The notes below the pieces were generated by a model. The model was not told where the DNA came from. It ran no database searches and worked only from the letters and a program-made list of their open reading frames with translations. A DNA stretch of 64,000 nt, from the NCBI RefSeq assembly GCF_015710975.1, contig NZ_CP049783.1, positions 3,076,001-3,140,000 of the forward strand, written 5' to 3'. How positions within the stretch are numbered: the first letter of the stretch is position 1; each line of letters begins with the position of its first letter. A program made the translations under genes and the position numbers. The stretch is from Paenibacillus polymyxa. Its GTDB lineage: Bacteria > Bacillota > Bacilli > Paenibacillales > Paenibacillaceae. This document shows positions 27,518-36,159 of this stretch, piece by piece.

Positions 27518-27681
27518 CACAACGTGGGGATCAGGAGGCCATGAGCAGGATACTTTATTTGTTCGAGGAAGACATTCAGAGGACGAGTCGGTATATACGT
27601 ATGTCCCGTGAAGATGCTGTTCAAAGTATCATGGTTGATTTTATTGAAGAATTGCGGCAAGAGCTGAAGACAGAGATTTAG
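27454..27681 (+). CDS. RsoA-like sigma region 2 co-factor
   Basis: ATG 27454 lies 64 bases inside the upstream gene, with AGGCGGTG eight bases before, so translation is coupled. The 75-residue protein EFVQWLKLAQRGDQEAMSRIL ... DIQRTSRYIRMSREDAVQSI resembles the region 2-like HTH_16/RsoA family that completes split sigma factors and binds core polymerase and the -10 element. The strong overlap would keep the two subunits in fixed ratio. Confidence 0.75.
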   Translation: MEKENAQRVISDAEFVQWLKLAQRGDQEAMSRILYLFEEDIQRTSRYIRMSREDAVQSIMVDFIEELRQELKTEI

Positions 27682-27751
27682 AAAAGTGGACATTGGATAT
27701 AGTCTTGTCTATCCTTATCGGTAGGTTTAACTTATGTGACGGAGGGCTTGT

Positions 27752-28417
27752 ATGTTTATGAGTGATAGCAGGGCTTTATTTGAAAAAAATATGAAGTTGT
27801 ATCCAGTTAACCGTATTCGTTCCAATGTTATCATTCTTGTTTTATTGCTGTTAGATCTGTTTTTAACTATTCCCTTAATGGGAAACCCCTACATTGCAGT
27901 CTATGTTTATGTGCTGATGCCACCGATTGTTGTGATTAATATTTGGGCTCTTGTACTGGTCATCATGCCAAGCAAATTGCAATTGAATTATGTTTTATTC
28001 CGTGGTGTATTTGGTTTGGTATGCTCTATTGGCTTCATGATCATGACACAAAAGTTTGCTTATGGTATGTTGGGTCTGGATACCCCATGGTATTTTATAA
28101 GTTCTTTTGCCGCTTATGGAATCGCTTTATACTGCTATATAAAATATCATCTGACGAAATTCAAAGATCCTTCAACTTATAAGAAAGAACCAAAAGTGAA
28201 GAAAAAACACAAGCGAGAAGCTGTAGTAACAATGACCACATTTACCGGGGCTGGTTATTTGATAGCCAATCTTTCCCTTGGTTTTGCTACACAACAATTC
28301 GTTGCTACAGTATTGATGTGTGTTTATTCCATGCTTGCATTTGTTCTTTTTCATTTTATTATGGAGCTACATCGCTACTATTGGCTGAATAAACTGAAGA
28401 ATCAGACAACGGATTGA
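27752..28417 (+). CDS. Multi-span membrane protein next to split sigma factor
   Basis: A 221-residue protein starting at ATG 27752 behind GGAGGG. About six hydrophobic segments are visible, with a basic cytoplasmic loop KKEPKVKKKHKREAVV between the third-to-fourth and the last pair. The family is not recognised. In B. subtilis the membrane protein YvrL restrains SigO-RsoA; this protein is in the corresponding neighbourhood and may be a functional counterpart, though sequence similarity was not established. Confidence 0.75.
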   Translation: MFMSDSRALFEKNMKLYPVNRIRSNVIILVLLLLDLFLTIPLMGNPYIAVYVYVLMPPIVVINIWALVLVIMPSKLQLNYVLFRGVFGLVCSIGFMIMTQKFAYGMLGLDTPWYFISSFAAYGIALYCYIKYHLTKFKDPSTYKKEPKVKKKHKREAVVTMTTFTGAGYLIANLSLGFATQQFVATVLMCVYSMLAFVLFHFIMELHRYYWLNKLKNQTTD

Positions 28418-28476
28418 ACAGAACACAATGCATAGATTACATCGTATTATCTCTATTAAAGATGTTTGGAATGATA

Positions 28477-28524
28477 AATAAGCCTGCGAACGCCCATACT
28501 ATAATAGGTGTTTGCAGGCTTATT
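28477..28524. terminator. Bidirectional terminator
   Basis: AATAAGCCTGCGAACGCC (28477-28494) pairs along its length with GGTGTTTGCAGGCTTATT (28507-28524). It separates the convergent membrane-protein and lipase genes. Confidence 0.85.
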
Positions 28525-28539
28525 AAATTGTAGTTTTAT

Positions 28540-30120
28540 TTAGTCAACATACTTGTTACCGTCAGCATCAATATAAATGGATTGAACTGCTGTGCGGCGG
28601 TAAGGATATCCTGCTGCTGTGGTACCGTTAATTTCATACGTTACGGAATAGATGCCCGGCTTGTCCGCTTTAGAAAGCTCAATTTGCCCAGTAGGGTTAA
28701 CGGTTTTTTGCTGCAACGTCAGACCTTTGGACGCTGTAGTGATTTCTTGTTGCGGATCACCATAGTATTGAACTTGGTAAGTGACTTGTGTGACGCTGGC
28801 CGGGGAATCCTGGGACTTCAGGTTTAGCCTTGGACCCACTGCATTTAGATTGTATTTGAGCTCAGGGACTTGAACGGCATGATAGCGTGCAATCAGGAGA
28901 TACGCACCATGATCAGGAATAACGGCATTCAACTTATAGATGCCTGGTTGGGGATTGGTAACTACTGCACTATGATGCCAGGCACCAGCAAAGATTTCTT
29001 CATCACGACCTGCTTTCACATGAAGCAATTCGCTAGTACCGTCAGGTTTGGTCAGCTCAAGCTGGCTTACACGTTTATCACTGATCCAGTCCAGATCAAT
29101 GGATTGGACACCATTTTCAACCGTAAGGGTTTCGGAGGCTTTTCCGTTATAATCGCCGCCTCGAATAAAATATGAATTATCGATCTCGTTATAGGTGGAT
29201 TGTACAGCAGAAGCGGTCAGGGAAGATGCTGCTGAAAATGCCTCAGTTTCCTGATTCAATGCTGGAGTGTTCGCTTGGAGGTAAGGTAGGATCAGGGAGA
29301 AGACGTAAGAACCGGTACGAACCTTGGCATGATCCCAGGAACCGACTTTAACTACACGTCCACCGGGAAGTTTAGCATTGTCGACTGTGACCACCCCATC
29401 ATTTTTGCCGAAGGATGAGAGATAAAGTCCACCCAGTATGTAGGAAGCAGTGCCACCAGACCAGTTATCACCAGCAAACGTGAAGAACGGAATTGTAGTT
29501 GCGTTGCTGAGTGCATCGGTTTTAGTTCGGAAATACTTCATATAAGATGTTTGTAAAGTAGAGGTGCCGGGATTTTGTGAGCCGACGATATCTGCCAGCC
29601 ATCCGGCCCAGCTGCTGTAGGCGAGATCTGCAAGTTGTGAGCCATGATGGGGACTGCTGAGGGTGATGACACGTTGTACATAAGGAGCTGCTCCGTTATA
29701 CACGAGAGCGGTTTGAGTATCCACTCCACCTTTGCTGTGGGCGATGATGATGAGTTTTTTTCCAAAATGATTACTAATGACTTTGATTTTGTCGGCTAGA
29801 AGCTTGCCATTGTCCCACATATCCTGGGATGTGCCATTCGCATCGTACAGATTAATGCTGGCCGTCTGGTATCCAGCGTCACGGGCTTTCTGAAGCATAT
29901 CGTTATTATTCTTGGTCCACACTTCGGCGCTACTGTTCAAACCATGTACAAACAATAATGCAGGCTTGGCAGGATCAACGCGATTAGGTGGTGGGCCTTC
30001 TGTCCAGCTTCCGGCGGGAGCTTTCGGTGCTTCAGGTGTAGTGGAGCCTGCAAAAGCACCGGCGGGGATAAGAGTGACGGATAACAAAAAAATGAGCATC
30101 AAAACGGTGAGCTTCTTCAA
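28540..30120 (-). CDS. Secreted alpha/beta-hydrolase, probable triacylglycerol lipase
   Basis: TTG 30120 is nine bases after AAAAGGAGG; the longer frame lacks such a site. The 526-residue product starts with a Sec signal peptide MKKLTVLMLIFLLSVTLIP, cleaved near AFA. The hydrolase domain has the oxyanion region LLFVHGLNSSAEVW, the nucleophile elbow AHSKGG and SSPHHGSQLADLA, typical of lactonizing/true lipases; a His follows in GSWDHAKV. A C-terminal part of about 200 residues holds Ig-like strands. Esters of lipids are the expected substrates, outside the cell. Confidence 0.88.
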   Translation of the reverse strand: MKKLTVLMLIFLLSVTLIPAGAFAGSTTPEAPKAPAGSWTEGPPPNRVDPAKPALLFVHGLNSSAEVWTKNNNDMLQKARDAGYQTASINLYDANGTSQDMWDNGKLLADKIKVISNHFGKKLIIIAHSKGGVDTQTALVYNGAAPYVQRVITLSSPHHGSQLADLAYSSWAGWLADIVGSQNPGTSTLQTSYMKYFRTKTDALSNATTIPFFTFAGDNWSGGTASYILGGLYLSSFGKNDGVVTVDNAKLPGGRVVKVGSWDHAKVRTGSYVFSLILPYLQANTPALNQETEAFSAASSLTASAVQSTYNEIDNSYFIRGGDYNGKASETLTVENGVQSIDLDWISDKRVSQLELTKPDGTSELLHVKAGRDEEIFAGAWHHSAVVTNPQPGIYKLNAVIPDHGAYLLIARYHAVQVPELKYNLNAVGPRLNLKSQDSPASVTQVTYQVQYYGDPQQEITTASKGLTLQQKTVNPTGQIELSKADKPGIYSVTYEINGTTAAGYPYRRTAVQSIYIDADGNKYVD

Positions 30121-30246
30121 ACTGTAAATCCTCCTTTTTGTAAAATTAAGTATTTCAAACTTATTATACATGCCATCTTGTGGTAAATCATCAATTGTAT
30201 TTCATATTTACATTAAAATTTTATTTTTTTAGTCATTTTTTAGTCA

Positions 30247-30276
30247 GGATATCCCTAAGATTGATGGCGCATGCTA
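30247..30276 (+). promoter_or_regulatory. Candidate sigma-G/sigma-F promoter of the spore lipoprotein gene
   Basis: GGATA at 30247-30251 and CATGCTA at 30270-30276 are 18 bases apart, close to the forespore consensus GMATR-N18-CATNMTA with one mismatch. The start codon is 39 bases downstream. Confidence 0.5.
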
Positions 30277-30314
30277 ATCTCGTCACACATTTTATATGTA
30301 TGGAGGATGAGTTC

Positions 30315-31295
30315 ATGCCAGGAACTAAAAAAGTCATCAGTTTTACGATTTCAGCTGCTTTACTCGCCAGCATGGCTGCTTTAACCGGGTGTGGAAATGC
30401 TGATCATAACGTTCGTACGAACAGTACACGCTATAACGCGCAAAGCACACAGCATATGGATGGTGTGAACCGTTATGGTTTAGATGGTGTAAACCGTATG
30501 GATGGTGTGAATCGTTATGGGGTTAAATCCAACGGTATGGACGGGATGTCATTGAATGAAAATGGCAACAGAACCGGACACCCAATCCGTAATCTGCAAG
30601 TCGATCGCAATTTGTCCAAACGTATATCCGAGATGCCGGATGTAAAGTCTGCGACAGTGCTGGTCGGTGAACGACATGCCTATGTAGCCGTTTCCTTGAA
30701 AGACCAAGCCAACGGAACGGGTGTCAATGCTCCAAGCATTGACGGTACTCCAAGTGCTAATAGTATTGGGGGTAACGGAAATGTACCGAGTGTGAATGGC
30801 GTGAATGGCACTAGAGGGAACCGTACTACAGGTACTACAACGCCTGGAATGACAGATAATGGAGTTACCGGGATTGGAACACCTGCACGTCGTGACGACG
30901 GTTTGTACGGAACAATGGGTACAGGCTCGTATGGTATGTTGCGTGGCTTGACGAACAACAACAATCGCACAGATAACGGCAACAACACCATCGAGGGAGC
31001 AAGAACTGCATATGAACCAAGTGATGCAGTCAAGAGTCGTATTGCTAACAAGATTAAGCAATTTGCTCCTTCCATTGAACAGGTGCATGTATCGGCTAAC
31101 CCGGACTTTGTTAAACAAACCTCTGACTTTACACGCAGTGTACAAAATGGTCATCCGATCAGAGGCTTGAGCAATGAAATGGTGGATGTGATTGAACGTG
31201 TATTCCCGACTTCGGCGGCAGATACAAACCGTCCAATGCAGAATACACCAATACGTCCACAAAATAATACGCCCGCACCAATGAATCATCGCTAA
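30315..31295 (+). CDS. YhcN/YlaJ family sporulation lipoprotein
   Basis: ATG 30315 follows TGGAGG. The 326-residue protein has a lipoprotein signal with lipobox AALTGC. The two conserved parts of the YhcN/YlaJ domain are present: NLSKRISEMPDVKSATVLVGERHAYVAVSL and a C-terminal IANKIKQFAPSIEQVHVSANPDFV. They are separated by a roughly 110-residue Asn/Gly/Thr-rich linker, making it longer than YhcN of B. subtilis. Residues 45-75 contain a DGVNRYG repeat. Family members are forespore-made inner-membrane spore lipoproteins; the promoter upstream agrees. Confidence 0.87.
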   Translation: MPGTKKVISFTISAALLASMAALTGCGNADHNVRTNSTRYNAQSTQHMDGVNRYGLDGVNRMDGVNRYGVKSNGMDGMSLNENGNRTGHPIRNLQVDRNLSKRISEMPDVKSATVLVGERHAYVAVSLKDQANGTGVNAPSIDGTPSANSIGGNGNVPSVNGVNGTRGNRTTGTTTPGMTDNGVTGIGTPARRDDGLYGTMGTGSYGMLRGLTNNNNRTDNGNNTIEGARTAYEPSDAVKSRIANKIKQFAPSIEQVHVSANPDFVKQTSDFTRSVQNGHPIRGLSNEMVDVIERVFPTSAADTNRPMQNTPIRPQNNTPAPMNHR

Positions 31296-31320
31296 TTCAA
31301 ACCCTTAAATGTGAATATCC

Positions 31321-31372
31321 AAAAAAGAGCTATCCCATCTCGGCAATTACGCTGATGGAATAGCTCTTTCTT
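31321..31372. terminator. Bidirectional terminator
   Basis: AAAGAGCTATCCCATC (31324-31339) pairs with GATGGAATAGCTCTTT (31354-31369) with one mismatch; A and T runs flank it. Confidence 0.85.
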
Positions 31373-31389
31373 TTGCGGGGATTATATAA

Positions 31390-32616
31390 CTATAACGATT
31401 TGCGAACTCCTTTAATCCATATCCCTTGCAAATTTAAGTCAGCATCCAGCAACAAGATGTCTGCTTGTTTACCTGCTTCAAGTGAACCTGTTCGATCAGC
31501 TATGTTCAGGGATCGAGCTGGATTCAGGCTGGCCATTTGTGATGCCTCGGGAATACTCAAGCCTACCTGTTGAACCAGATAGCGGAAGCCCTCAATCATC
31601 GTTAGGGTGCTTCCTGCCAAAGTGACGCCATCCTCCAATCGTGCGACACCGTCCTGTACAATCACTGGCAAATCGCCGAGTGTATAATGACCGTCTTCCA
31701 GTCCAGTAGCAGACATGGCATCGGTGATGAGGATGAGGTTATGGTCCTGCTTTAACTTGGCAAGCAGGGAAATGGCGGCAGGATGCACATGAATGCCATC
31801 TGCGATGATTTCTGCTTCAATGCGCGGATCAACAAGTACAGCTCCCGCAGCTCCCGGCTTGCGGTGGTGCAGCGGAGTCATGGCATTAAAGGTGTGGACT
31901 GCATGGTTCAGGCCCGCCGATGCTGCCTGTTCAATCTCCTCATACGTAGCATTCGTATGACCGAGCGCCGCGGTGATGCCGTGGCTCCGCAGCCATGTGA
32001 TGAGCTCAAGGGCGCCTTTTCGTTCAGGCGCAAGTGTGACCTGGCGAACAAGGCCCGGATAGCACTGCTCCCATTCTGCCACCCAAGCGAGGTTCGGAGG
32101 CACGATATGTTCCGGATTTTGTGCTCCTGCCCAGTTCGGACTAATGAACGGTCCTTCCAGATGCACCCCCTCCAACTGAGCATGGGGCATGGGAAGTGCC
32201 ATGTATGTGTGAACTTCTTTTAATACCCGGTCAATTCGTTCCTTGGGCGCGGTCATCGTGGTAGCCAGCATAGCCGTCGTTCCTTGTGAACTATGAAAGG
32301 AGGTGATGGCATCCAGCACCCTCGAATCTGAGTCCATAAAGTCCTCACCGTTGCCGCCGTGAACATGAATATCGATAAAGCCTGGTAGCAGGTAACCCCC
32401 TTCCAGACGAACAATATTCGCCGCTTGTGTGGCACCTTCTTCTGGATTGCCCAAGACCACTGAGGTCCAATCCACGGGCAAATCCTCCTCTGATCCAACG
32501 TATACGATGGATTGCCCCTCAATGATGACAACTCCGTTGTCGATGATGTCATTCCCAACGACGACTTGACCATACAATAGCTGCGGTATGTTACCGTTCA
32601 GTTCATCTGACTTCAT
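31390..32616 (-). CDS. nagA: N-acetylglucosamine-6-phosphate deacetylase
   Basis: The enzyme removes acetate from GlcNAc-6-phosphate. ATG 32616 overlaps the nagB stop (ATGA) nine bases after GGAGG, giving 408 residues. Amidohydrolase features are clear: GFIDIHVHGGNGEDFMD (metal His pair), HLEGPFISP (metal Glu), LGHTNATYEE, VHTFNAM and the catalytic Asp in LITDAMSATG. It is the last gene of a regulator-nagB-nagA operon for amino-sugar use and wall recycling. Confidence 0.95.
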   Translation of the reverse strand: MKSDELNGNIPQLLYGQVVVGNDIIDNGVVIIEGQSIVYVGSEEDLPVDWTSVVLGNPEEGATQAANIVRLEGGYLLPGFIDIHVHGGNGEDFMDSDSRVLDAITSFHSSQGTTAMLATTMTAPKERIDRVLKEVHTYMALPMPHAQLEGVHLEGPFISPNWAGAQNPEHIVPPNLAWVAEWEQCYPGLVRQVTLAPERKGALELITWLRSHGITAALGHTNATYEEIEQAASAGLNHAVHTFNAMTPLHHRKPGAAGAVLVDPRIEAEIIADGIHVHPAAISLLAKLKQDHNLILITDAMSATGLEDGHYTLGDLPVIVQDGVARLEDGVTLAGSTLTMIEGFRYLVQQVGLSIPEASQMASLNPARSLNIADRTGSLEAGKQADILLLDADLNLQGIWIKGVRKSL

Positions 32617-33341
32617 TTGAACCATCCTCCTGCTTCCTGATCCAATAAAATAAGCACATCGGGGTGACATTGCAGCAGGGAAGCCGGACACTCCGTTGTG
32701 ACGGGGCCAGTTAAAGCCTGCCTTATAATGTCGGCCTTCTCTGCGCCAAAGGCCACCAGCATAATTTGCTTCGCCTTCAGAATGGTGCCAACTCCCATCG
32801 TCACTGCTTGTCTGGGGACTGCATCTATATCACCAAAAAATCGGGCGTTCGCTGAGCGCGTTCTTTCTTTCAAATCTACAACATGTGTGGCTCCGGTCAA
32901 GCTGTGACCGGGTTCGTTAAAGCCGATATGACCGTTATGACCAATGCCAAGCAATTGGAGATCCACAGGTCCATGATCCAAAATGGCCTGCTCGTGTGCT
33001 GCACATTCTGCTGTGAGATCTAGTGCATCCCCGTTAGGGACGCGTGTATGAGATATGGGAATGTCGATATGCTGAAACAAGTGCTCATTCATAAAGCTGC
33101 GATAGCTCTGCGGATGTTCTGGGGCAAGGCCAACGTATTCATCAAGATTGACGGAATAGGCGTGTGCAAAGCTCACCTGTCCCTTGCGGTACATATCTGC
33201 AAGATGTCGGTAAATGCCTATCGGCGTACTACCGGTGGCCAAGCCCAGCATAGCTTGTGGTTTGGACAGCAGCAAGCTGGCGATCACAGTGGCAGCAGTA
33301 GCGTTCAGGTCTTCACGGCTGTTCAAAATGCGAATGTTCAT
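32613..33341 (-). CDS. nagB: Glucosamine-6-phosphate deaminase
   Basis: The 242-residue isomerase converts glucosamine-6-phosphate to fructose-6-phosphate and ammonia. Motifs include LGLATGSTPIGIY, NLDEYVGL (catalytic Asp region), LGIGHNGHIGFNEPG with the catalytic His, and MGVGTILKAK. It is shorter than the allosteric E. coli enzyme and resembles monomeric Bacillus NagB. It begins two bases after the regulator gene ends and overlaps nagA. Confidence 0.95.
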   Translation of the reverse strand: MNIRILNSREDLNATAATVIASLLLSKPQAMLGLATGSTPIGIYRHLADMYRKGQVSFAHAYSVNLDEYVGLAPEHPQSYRSFMNEHLFQHIDIPISHTRVPNGDALDLTAECAAHEQAILDHGPVDLQLLGIGHNGHIGFNEPGHSLTGATHVVDLKERTRSANARFFGDIDAVPRQAVTMGVGTILKAKQIMLVAFGAEKADIIRQALTGPVTTECPASLLQCHPDVLILLDQEAGGWFK

Positions 33342-33343
33342 CT

Positions 33344-34210
33344 TTAGTGACCCCCTGGTTGTTTTTTGAGCTTACTCACTTGTTGATATGAACCTTCCAA
33401 TCTCGGAATATATTTGTCAAAATTAGCGCTCACCATACCTGTAAACAGGATATCTATAATATGAAGCTGGGCGATGCGGGAGGCCATGTCTCCACGTCGC
33501 ATTCCTTCCTCCAATGAAGAGGAAAATAGCGCAATATCCGCAAGGCTTGCCAGCGTATTGTTTCCGAAGGAGGTCAGGGATAATGTTTTGGCACCCTGTT
33601 CCTTTGCACACCGTAGAGCCGCAATCGTCTCCTGGGTTTCTCCTGAATAAGAGACGGCAAAGGCTACATCCTCCGCTCCGAGCGAGGAGGCAGAGGTGAT
33701 CTGCATGTGAGAATCCGCGAAGGCAGTGCTATTCTTGCCAATACGGATCAGCTTCTGGTAAAAATCCTGCGCCACAATTGAGGATGTCGCCATCCCATAG
33801 AGATCAATACGGCTTGTGGCTGACAGCCATGCAATGGCATGCTCCAGCTTGTCGAAATCCAGCAGCCGGGTCGTGTCCGCGATGGAGGCCGTATGGTTTG
33901 CCTGAATAGCTTTCACGATGCGGGAAAGTGAATTTCCAGCCACAATGTCCTGATAGGATTCTTCACCTGTAAGGTTGGAATGGGACAACTCGGCGGCCAG
34001 CTTCATTTTGAAATCGGGATACCCTTTAAAATGGAGTGATTTACAAAACCGTGTAACGGTTGCGGCACTCACACCACAACGCTCTGACAGTTCCCGAATA
34101 CCCAGGTGCAGCACATTTTCTGGGGCTTGCAGGATAGATTCCGCCAGCTTACGCTCTTGTACGGGCAACTGATCCAGTCGATGGGATAATGTATGAAGAA
34201 TGGGGGACAT
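33344..34210 (-). CDS. MurR/RpiR family regulator of the nag operon
   Basis: A 288-residue protein with N-terminal HTH_6 (LGIRELSERCGVSAATVTRFCKSL) and C-terminal SIS sugar-phosphate domain (DLYGMATSSIVAQDF, SYSGETQETIAAL). It is the first gene of the operon with nagB and nagA, so amino-sugar phosphates probably serve as effector. ATG 34210 follows AAAGGAG. Confidence 0.92.
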   Translation of the reverse strand: MSPILHTLSHRLDQLPVQERKLAESILQAPENVLHLGIRELSERCGVSAATVTRFCKSLHFKGYPDFKMKLAAELSHSNLTGEESYQDIVAGNSLSRIVKAIQANHTASIADTTRLLDFDKLEHAIAWLSATSRIDLYGMATSSIVAQDFYQKLIRIGKNSTAFADSHMQITSASSLGAEDVAFAVSYSGETQETIAALRCAKEQGAKTLSLTSFGNNTLASLADIALFSSSLEEGMRRGDMASRIAQLHIIDILFTGMVSANFDKYIPRLEGSYQQVSKLKKQPGGH

Positions 34211-34574
34211 GGGCTGTGCTCCTTTAGCTATATAATGCTTTTATGAAAAAAAGTATCGTTTAATTAGAAAAAATAAAGAAAAATATTTTCGTATATATTG
34301 TAAAATAATTACGCTTTTCATACAAGAGGAGAGAGGCTGATCGCTTTCAAGTGTAGCTTCTATAAAATGAATAATGAATGCAGAAAAATTTGTAGAAGTA
34401 ATCATACATTAATTTACATCTTGCGACTTTTACTTACAAAACAACCTATTGACTTGTCTCTTCAATGGAGGAGTATAATTGAATATAGTTCCAAGCAAGG
34501 AAATTTTCTAGGAGCTTTTTAGACGGCATCGTTGGACGGAAGAGTAGTATCTCATTCACAAGGAGGAGTTTGCT
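34211..34574. other. 364-base divergent regulatory region
   Basis: No gene is visible. The left part is A+T-rich and contains a near-palindrome GAAAA-ATA-TTTTC about 34289-34301 that could be the RpiR-type site. The right part has the promoter at 34449-34479 and a 95-base untranslated leader before the first acyl carrier protein gene. Confidence 0.5.
34449..34479 (+). promoter_or_regulatory. Candidate promoter of the carrier-protein cluster
   Basis: TTGACT (34449-34454) and TATAAT (34474-34479) are 19 bases apart, slightly long for sigma-A. The distance to ATG 34575 leaves about 88 bases of leader. Confidence 0.55.
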
Positions 34575-34853
34575 ATGCAAAGCCAAGTGATTGAAATGAT
34601 CAGCGCGGTCAAGGAAGATCCTGAATTGGTCGCTAAGCTGGATGGACATTCGGACATTATTCATGATGCAGGACTAGATTCGTTGCAATTGGTTCATTTC
34701 ATGCTGCAAGTGGAGGATGCATTTGATGTGGAGATTGATTTTGATTCCTTTGAGTTGGAACATCTCCGTTCAGTAGATGCGTTTTGCAGTTACATTCAAG
34801 AAATGAGCGATGCGGAGCAAGTGCCGCACCCGGAAGGTATGGAGACAGTCTGA
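34575..34853 (+). CDS. Acyl carrier protein 1
   Basis: A 92-residue carrier protein with the phosphopantetheine Ser36 in GLDSLQLVHF and acidic helices, after AAGGAGGAG. The extra C-terminal tail is unusual for fatty-acid ACP, and the gene lies apart from fab genes, so it belongs to a dedicated pathway. It is the first gene of the twelve-gene cluster and is followed by a radical SAM gene, suggesting that the radical enzyme may act on its cargo. Confidence 0.9.
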   Translation: MQSQVIEMISAVKEDPELVAKLDGHSDIIHDAGLDSLQLVHFMLQVEDAFDVEIDFDSFELEHLRSVDAFCSYIQEMSDAEQVPHPEGMETV

Positions 34854-34899
34854 ACGTAGGGTAGACTTTGCCTGAAAATCCATTAAACGAGGTGTTAGC

Positions 34900-36093
34900 A
34901 TGCAGCCCAAAAGCAATGTGCTGATTGATGAGAAGGCTTTCAAGCTCATCAAGCGTAACCTGAAAAACGCTTCCGTGTCTTATCGTAACGCAACACAGGA
35001 CCCTGCTTTCAAAACGGACATGCCCCAGACGATCGGTATTAAGCTGACCAACCGTTGCAACTTAAGATGCACGCACTGCTTTGAATGGAACGAGGAAGGC
35101 TATCATCACCAGATGGATAAAGAAGAACAGAATATGGATCTTGCCCCGGACATGCTCCGGCAGATTTTGAGCGAAACGAAGGAGGTTAAGTCCCGACTGT
35201 ACATGTGGGGTGGTGAACCGATGTTTCACCGGCGCTTTGATGAAATTTTGGACGTGCTGGCGGAAGATCGGCGTGAAATGACCTTTTGTACAAATGGACT
35301 ACTCATTGATAAATATTTGGACCGGATTTTGGACTTGTCTGAAAATCTGGAATTGTTAATAGCGATTGAAGGTTTTGAAAGAGAACACGATTTAATACGC
35401 GGTAAAGGCACCTTTCAAAAAACAATGCGGCAGATGGATAAGCTGATTGAACTTCGCGATCAGGGATTGTACAAGGGACGGGTAACTGTCCATGCGGTCA
35501 TTAACGATAACATGATCGGACGGATGTACGAATTTCTGCAAATGTTGGAGGACAAGAGGCTGGATCTGGTGCTGCTGACGTTCCCCTGGTACATTTCCAA
35601 AGAAACCTCCTTTAAAATGGATGAATATTTTACACGTAATTTCTCCTGGCTCCGACAACTTGAAGAAAAAAATATTAGTAGCTGGCATGCTTTCAAATAT
35701 AAAATCAACCCGGCTAACATTGACCCTCTGATGCAGGAATTACAGCGGATCAATGAGCGGGTATGGAACATTCGCGTGCGCTATCAGCCCGGCTTGGATT
35801 ATGAGGAAATTGATAAATTTATACATGGCGAGGAAATGGTCAGCCGTTGTTCCAATCATTGCTTGGCGCTCACCTCCAGAACAGATATTTTACCAGACGG
35901 AAAGGTTATGCCTTGCAAATTTTTCAGTGAGTTCACAATTGGAAGTTTGCGTGAGCACAGTCTGAAGGAAATATGGAACTCGGATGCGTATGAAAAAACC
36001 CGTCAAAAGATTAACCATGAAGGATTGACGCCGGTGTGCTCCAAATGCAGTGTACTGTATCTGCACGGGGCAGGCTCTCTGAAATACATTTAG
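34900..36093 (+). CDS. Radical SAM/SPASM enzyme
   Basis: The 397-residue protein has the cluster motif C53-x3-C57-x2-C60 in TNRCNLRCTHCF, the GGEP motif in MWGGEPMFH and a SPASM-type C-terminus with Cys317, Cys321, Cys339, Cys380 and Cys383 that could hold one auxiliary cluster. BtrN of butirosin synthesis is a radical SAM dehydrogenase with a shortened SPASM domain, but nothing here shows the same reaction. Epimerisation, dehydrogenation or C-C chemistry on an ACP-bound or sugar substrate are all possible. Confidence 0.88.
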   Translation: MQPKSNVLIDEKAFKLIKRNLKNASVSYRNATQDPAFKTDMPQTIGIKLTNRCNLRCTHCFEWNEEGYHHQMDKEEQNMDLAPDMLRQILSETKEVKSRLYMWGGEPMFHRRFDEILDVLAEDRREMTFCTNGLLIDKYLDRILDLSENLELLIAIEGFEREHDLIRGKGTFQKTMRQMDKLIELRDQGLYKGRVTVHAVINDNMIGRMYEFLQMLEDKRLDLVLLTFPWYISKETSFKMDEYFTRNFSWLRQLEEKNISSWHAFKYKINPANIDPLMQELQRINERVWNIRVRYQPGLDYEEIDKFIHGEEMVSRCSNHCLALTSRTDILPDGKVMPCKFFSEFTIGSLREHSLKEIWNSDAYEKTRQKINHEGLTPVCSKCSVLYLHGAGSLKYI

Positions 36094-36159
36094 TTTCCTA
36101 TGGATCTCCTATGGATATTGTTTGCTACTAGATGGAAGAGAGAGGGATGATGACAAGAC

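Noticed and set aside
27155..27681. Tn916-like orf7/orf8 conjugative element remnant
   Set aside because: The split sigma pair could come from such an element, but no integrase, excisionase, att repeats or transfer genes are present, and yvrJ fits the SigO locus better.
34211..34574. Possible riboswitch or T-box in the leader of the carrier-protein cluster
   Set aside because: No recognisable T-box sequence, specifier stem or terminator hairpin was found in the leader.
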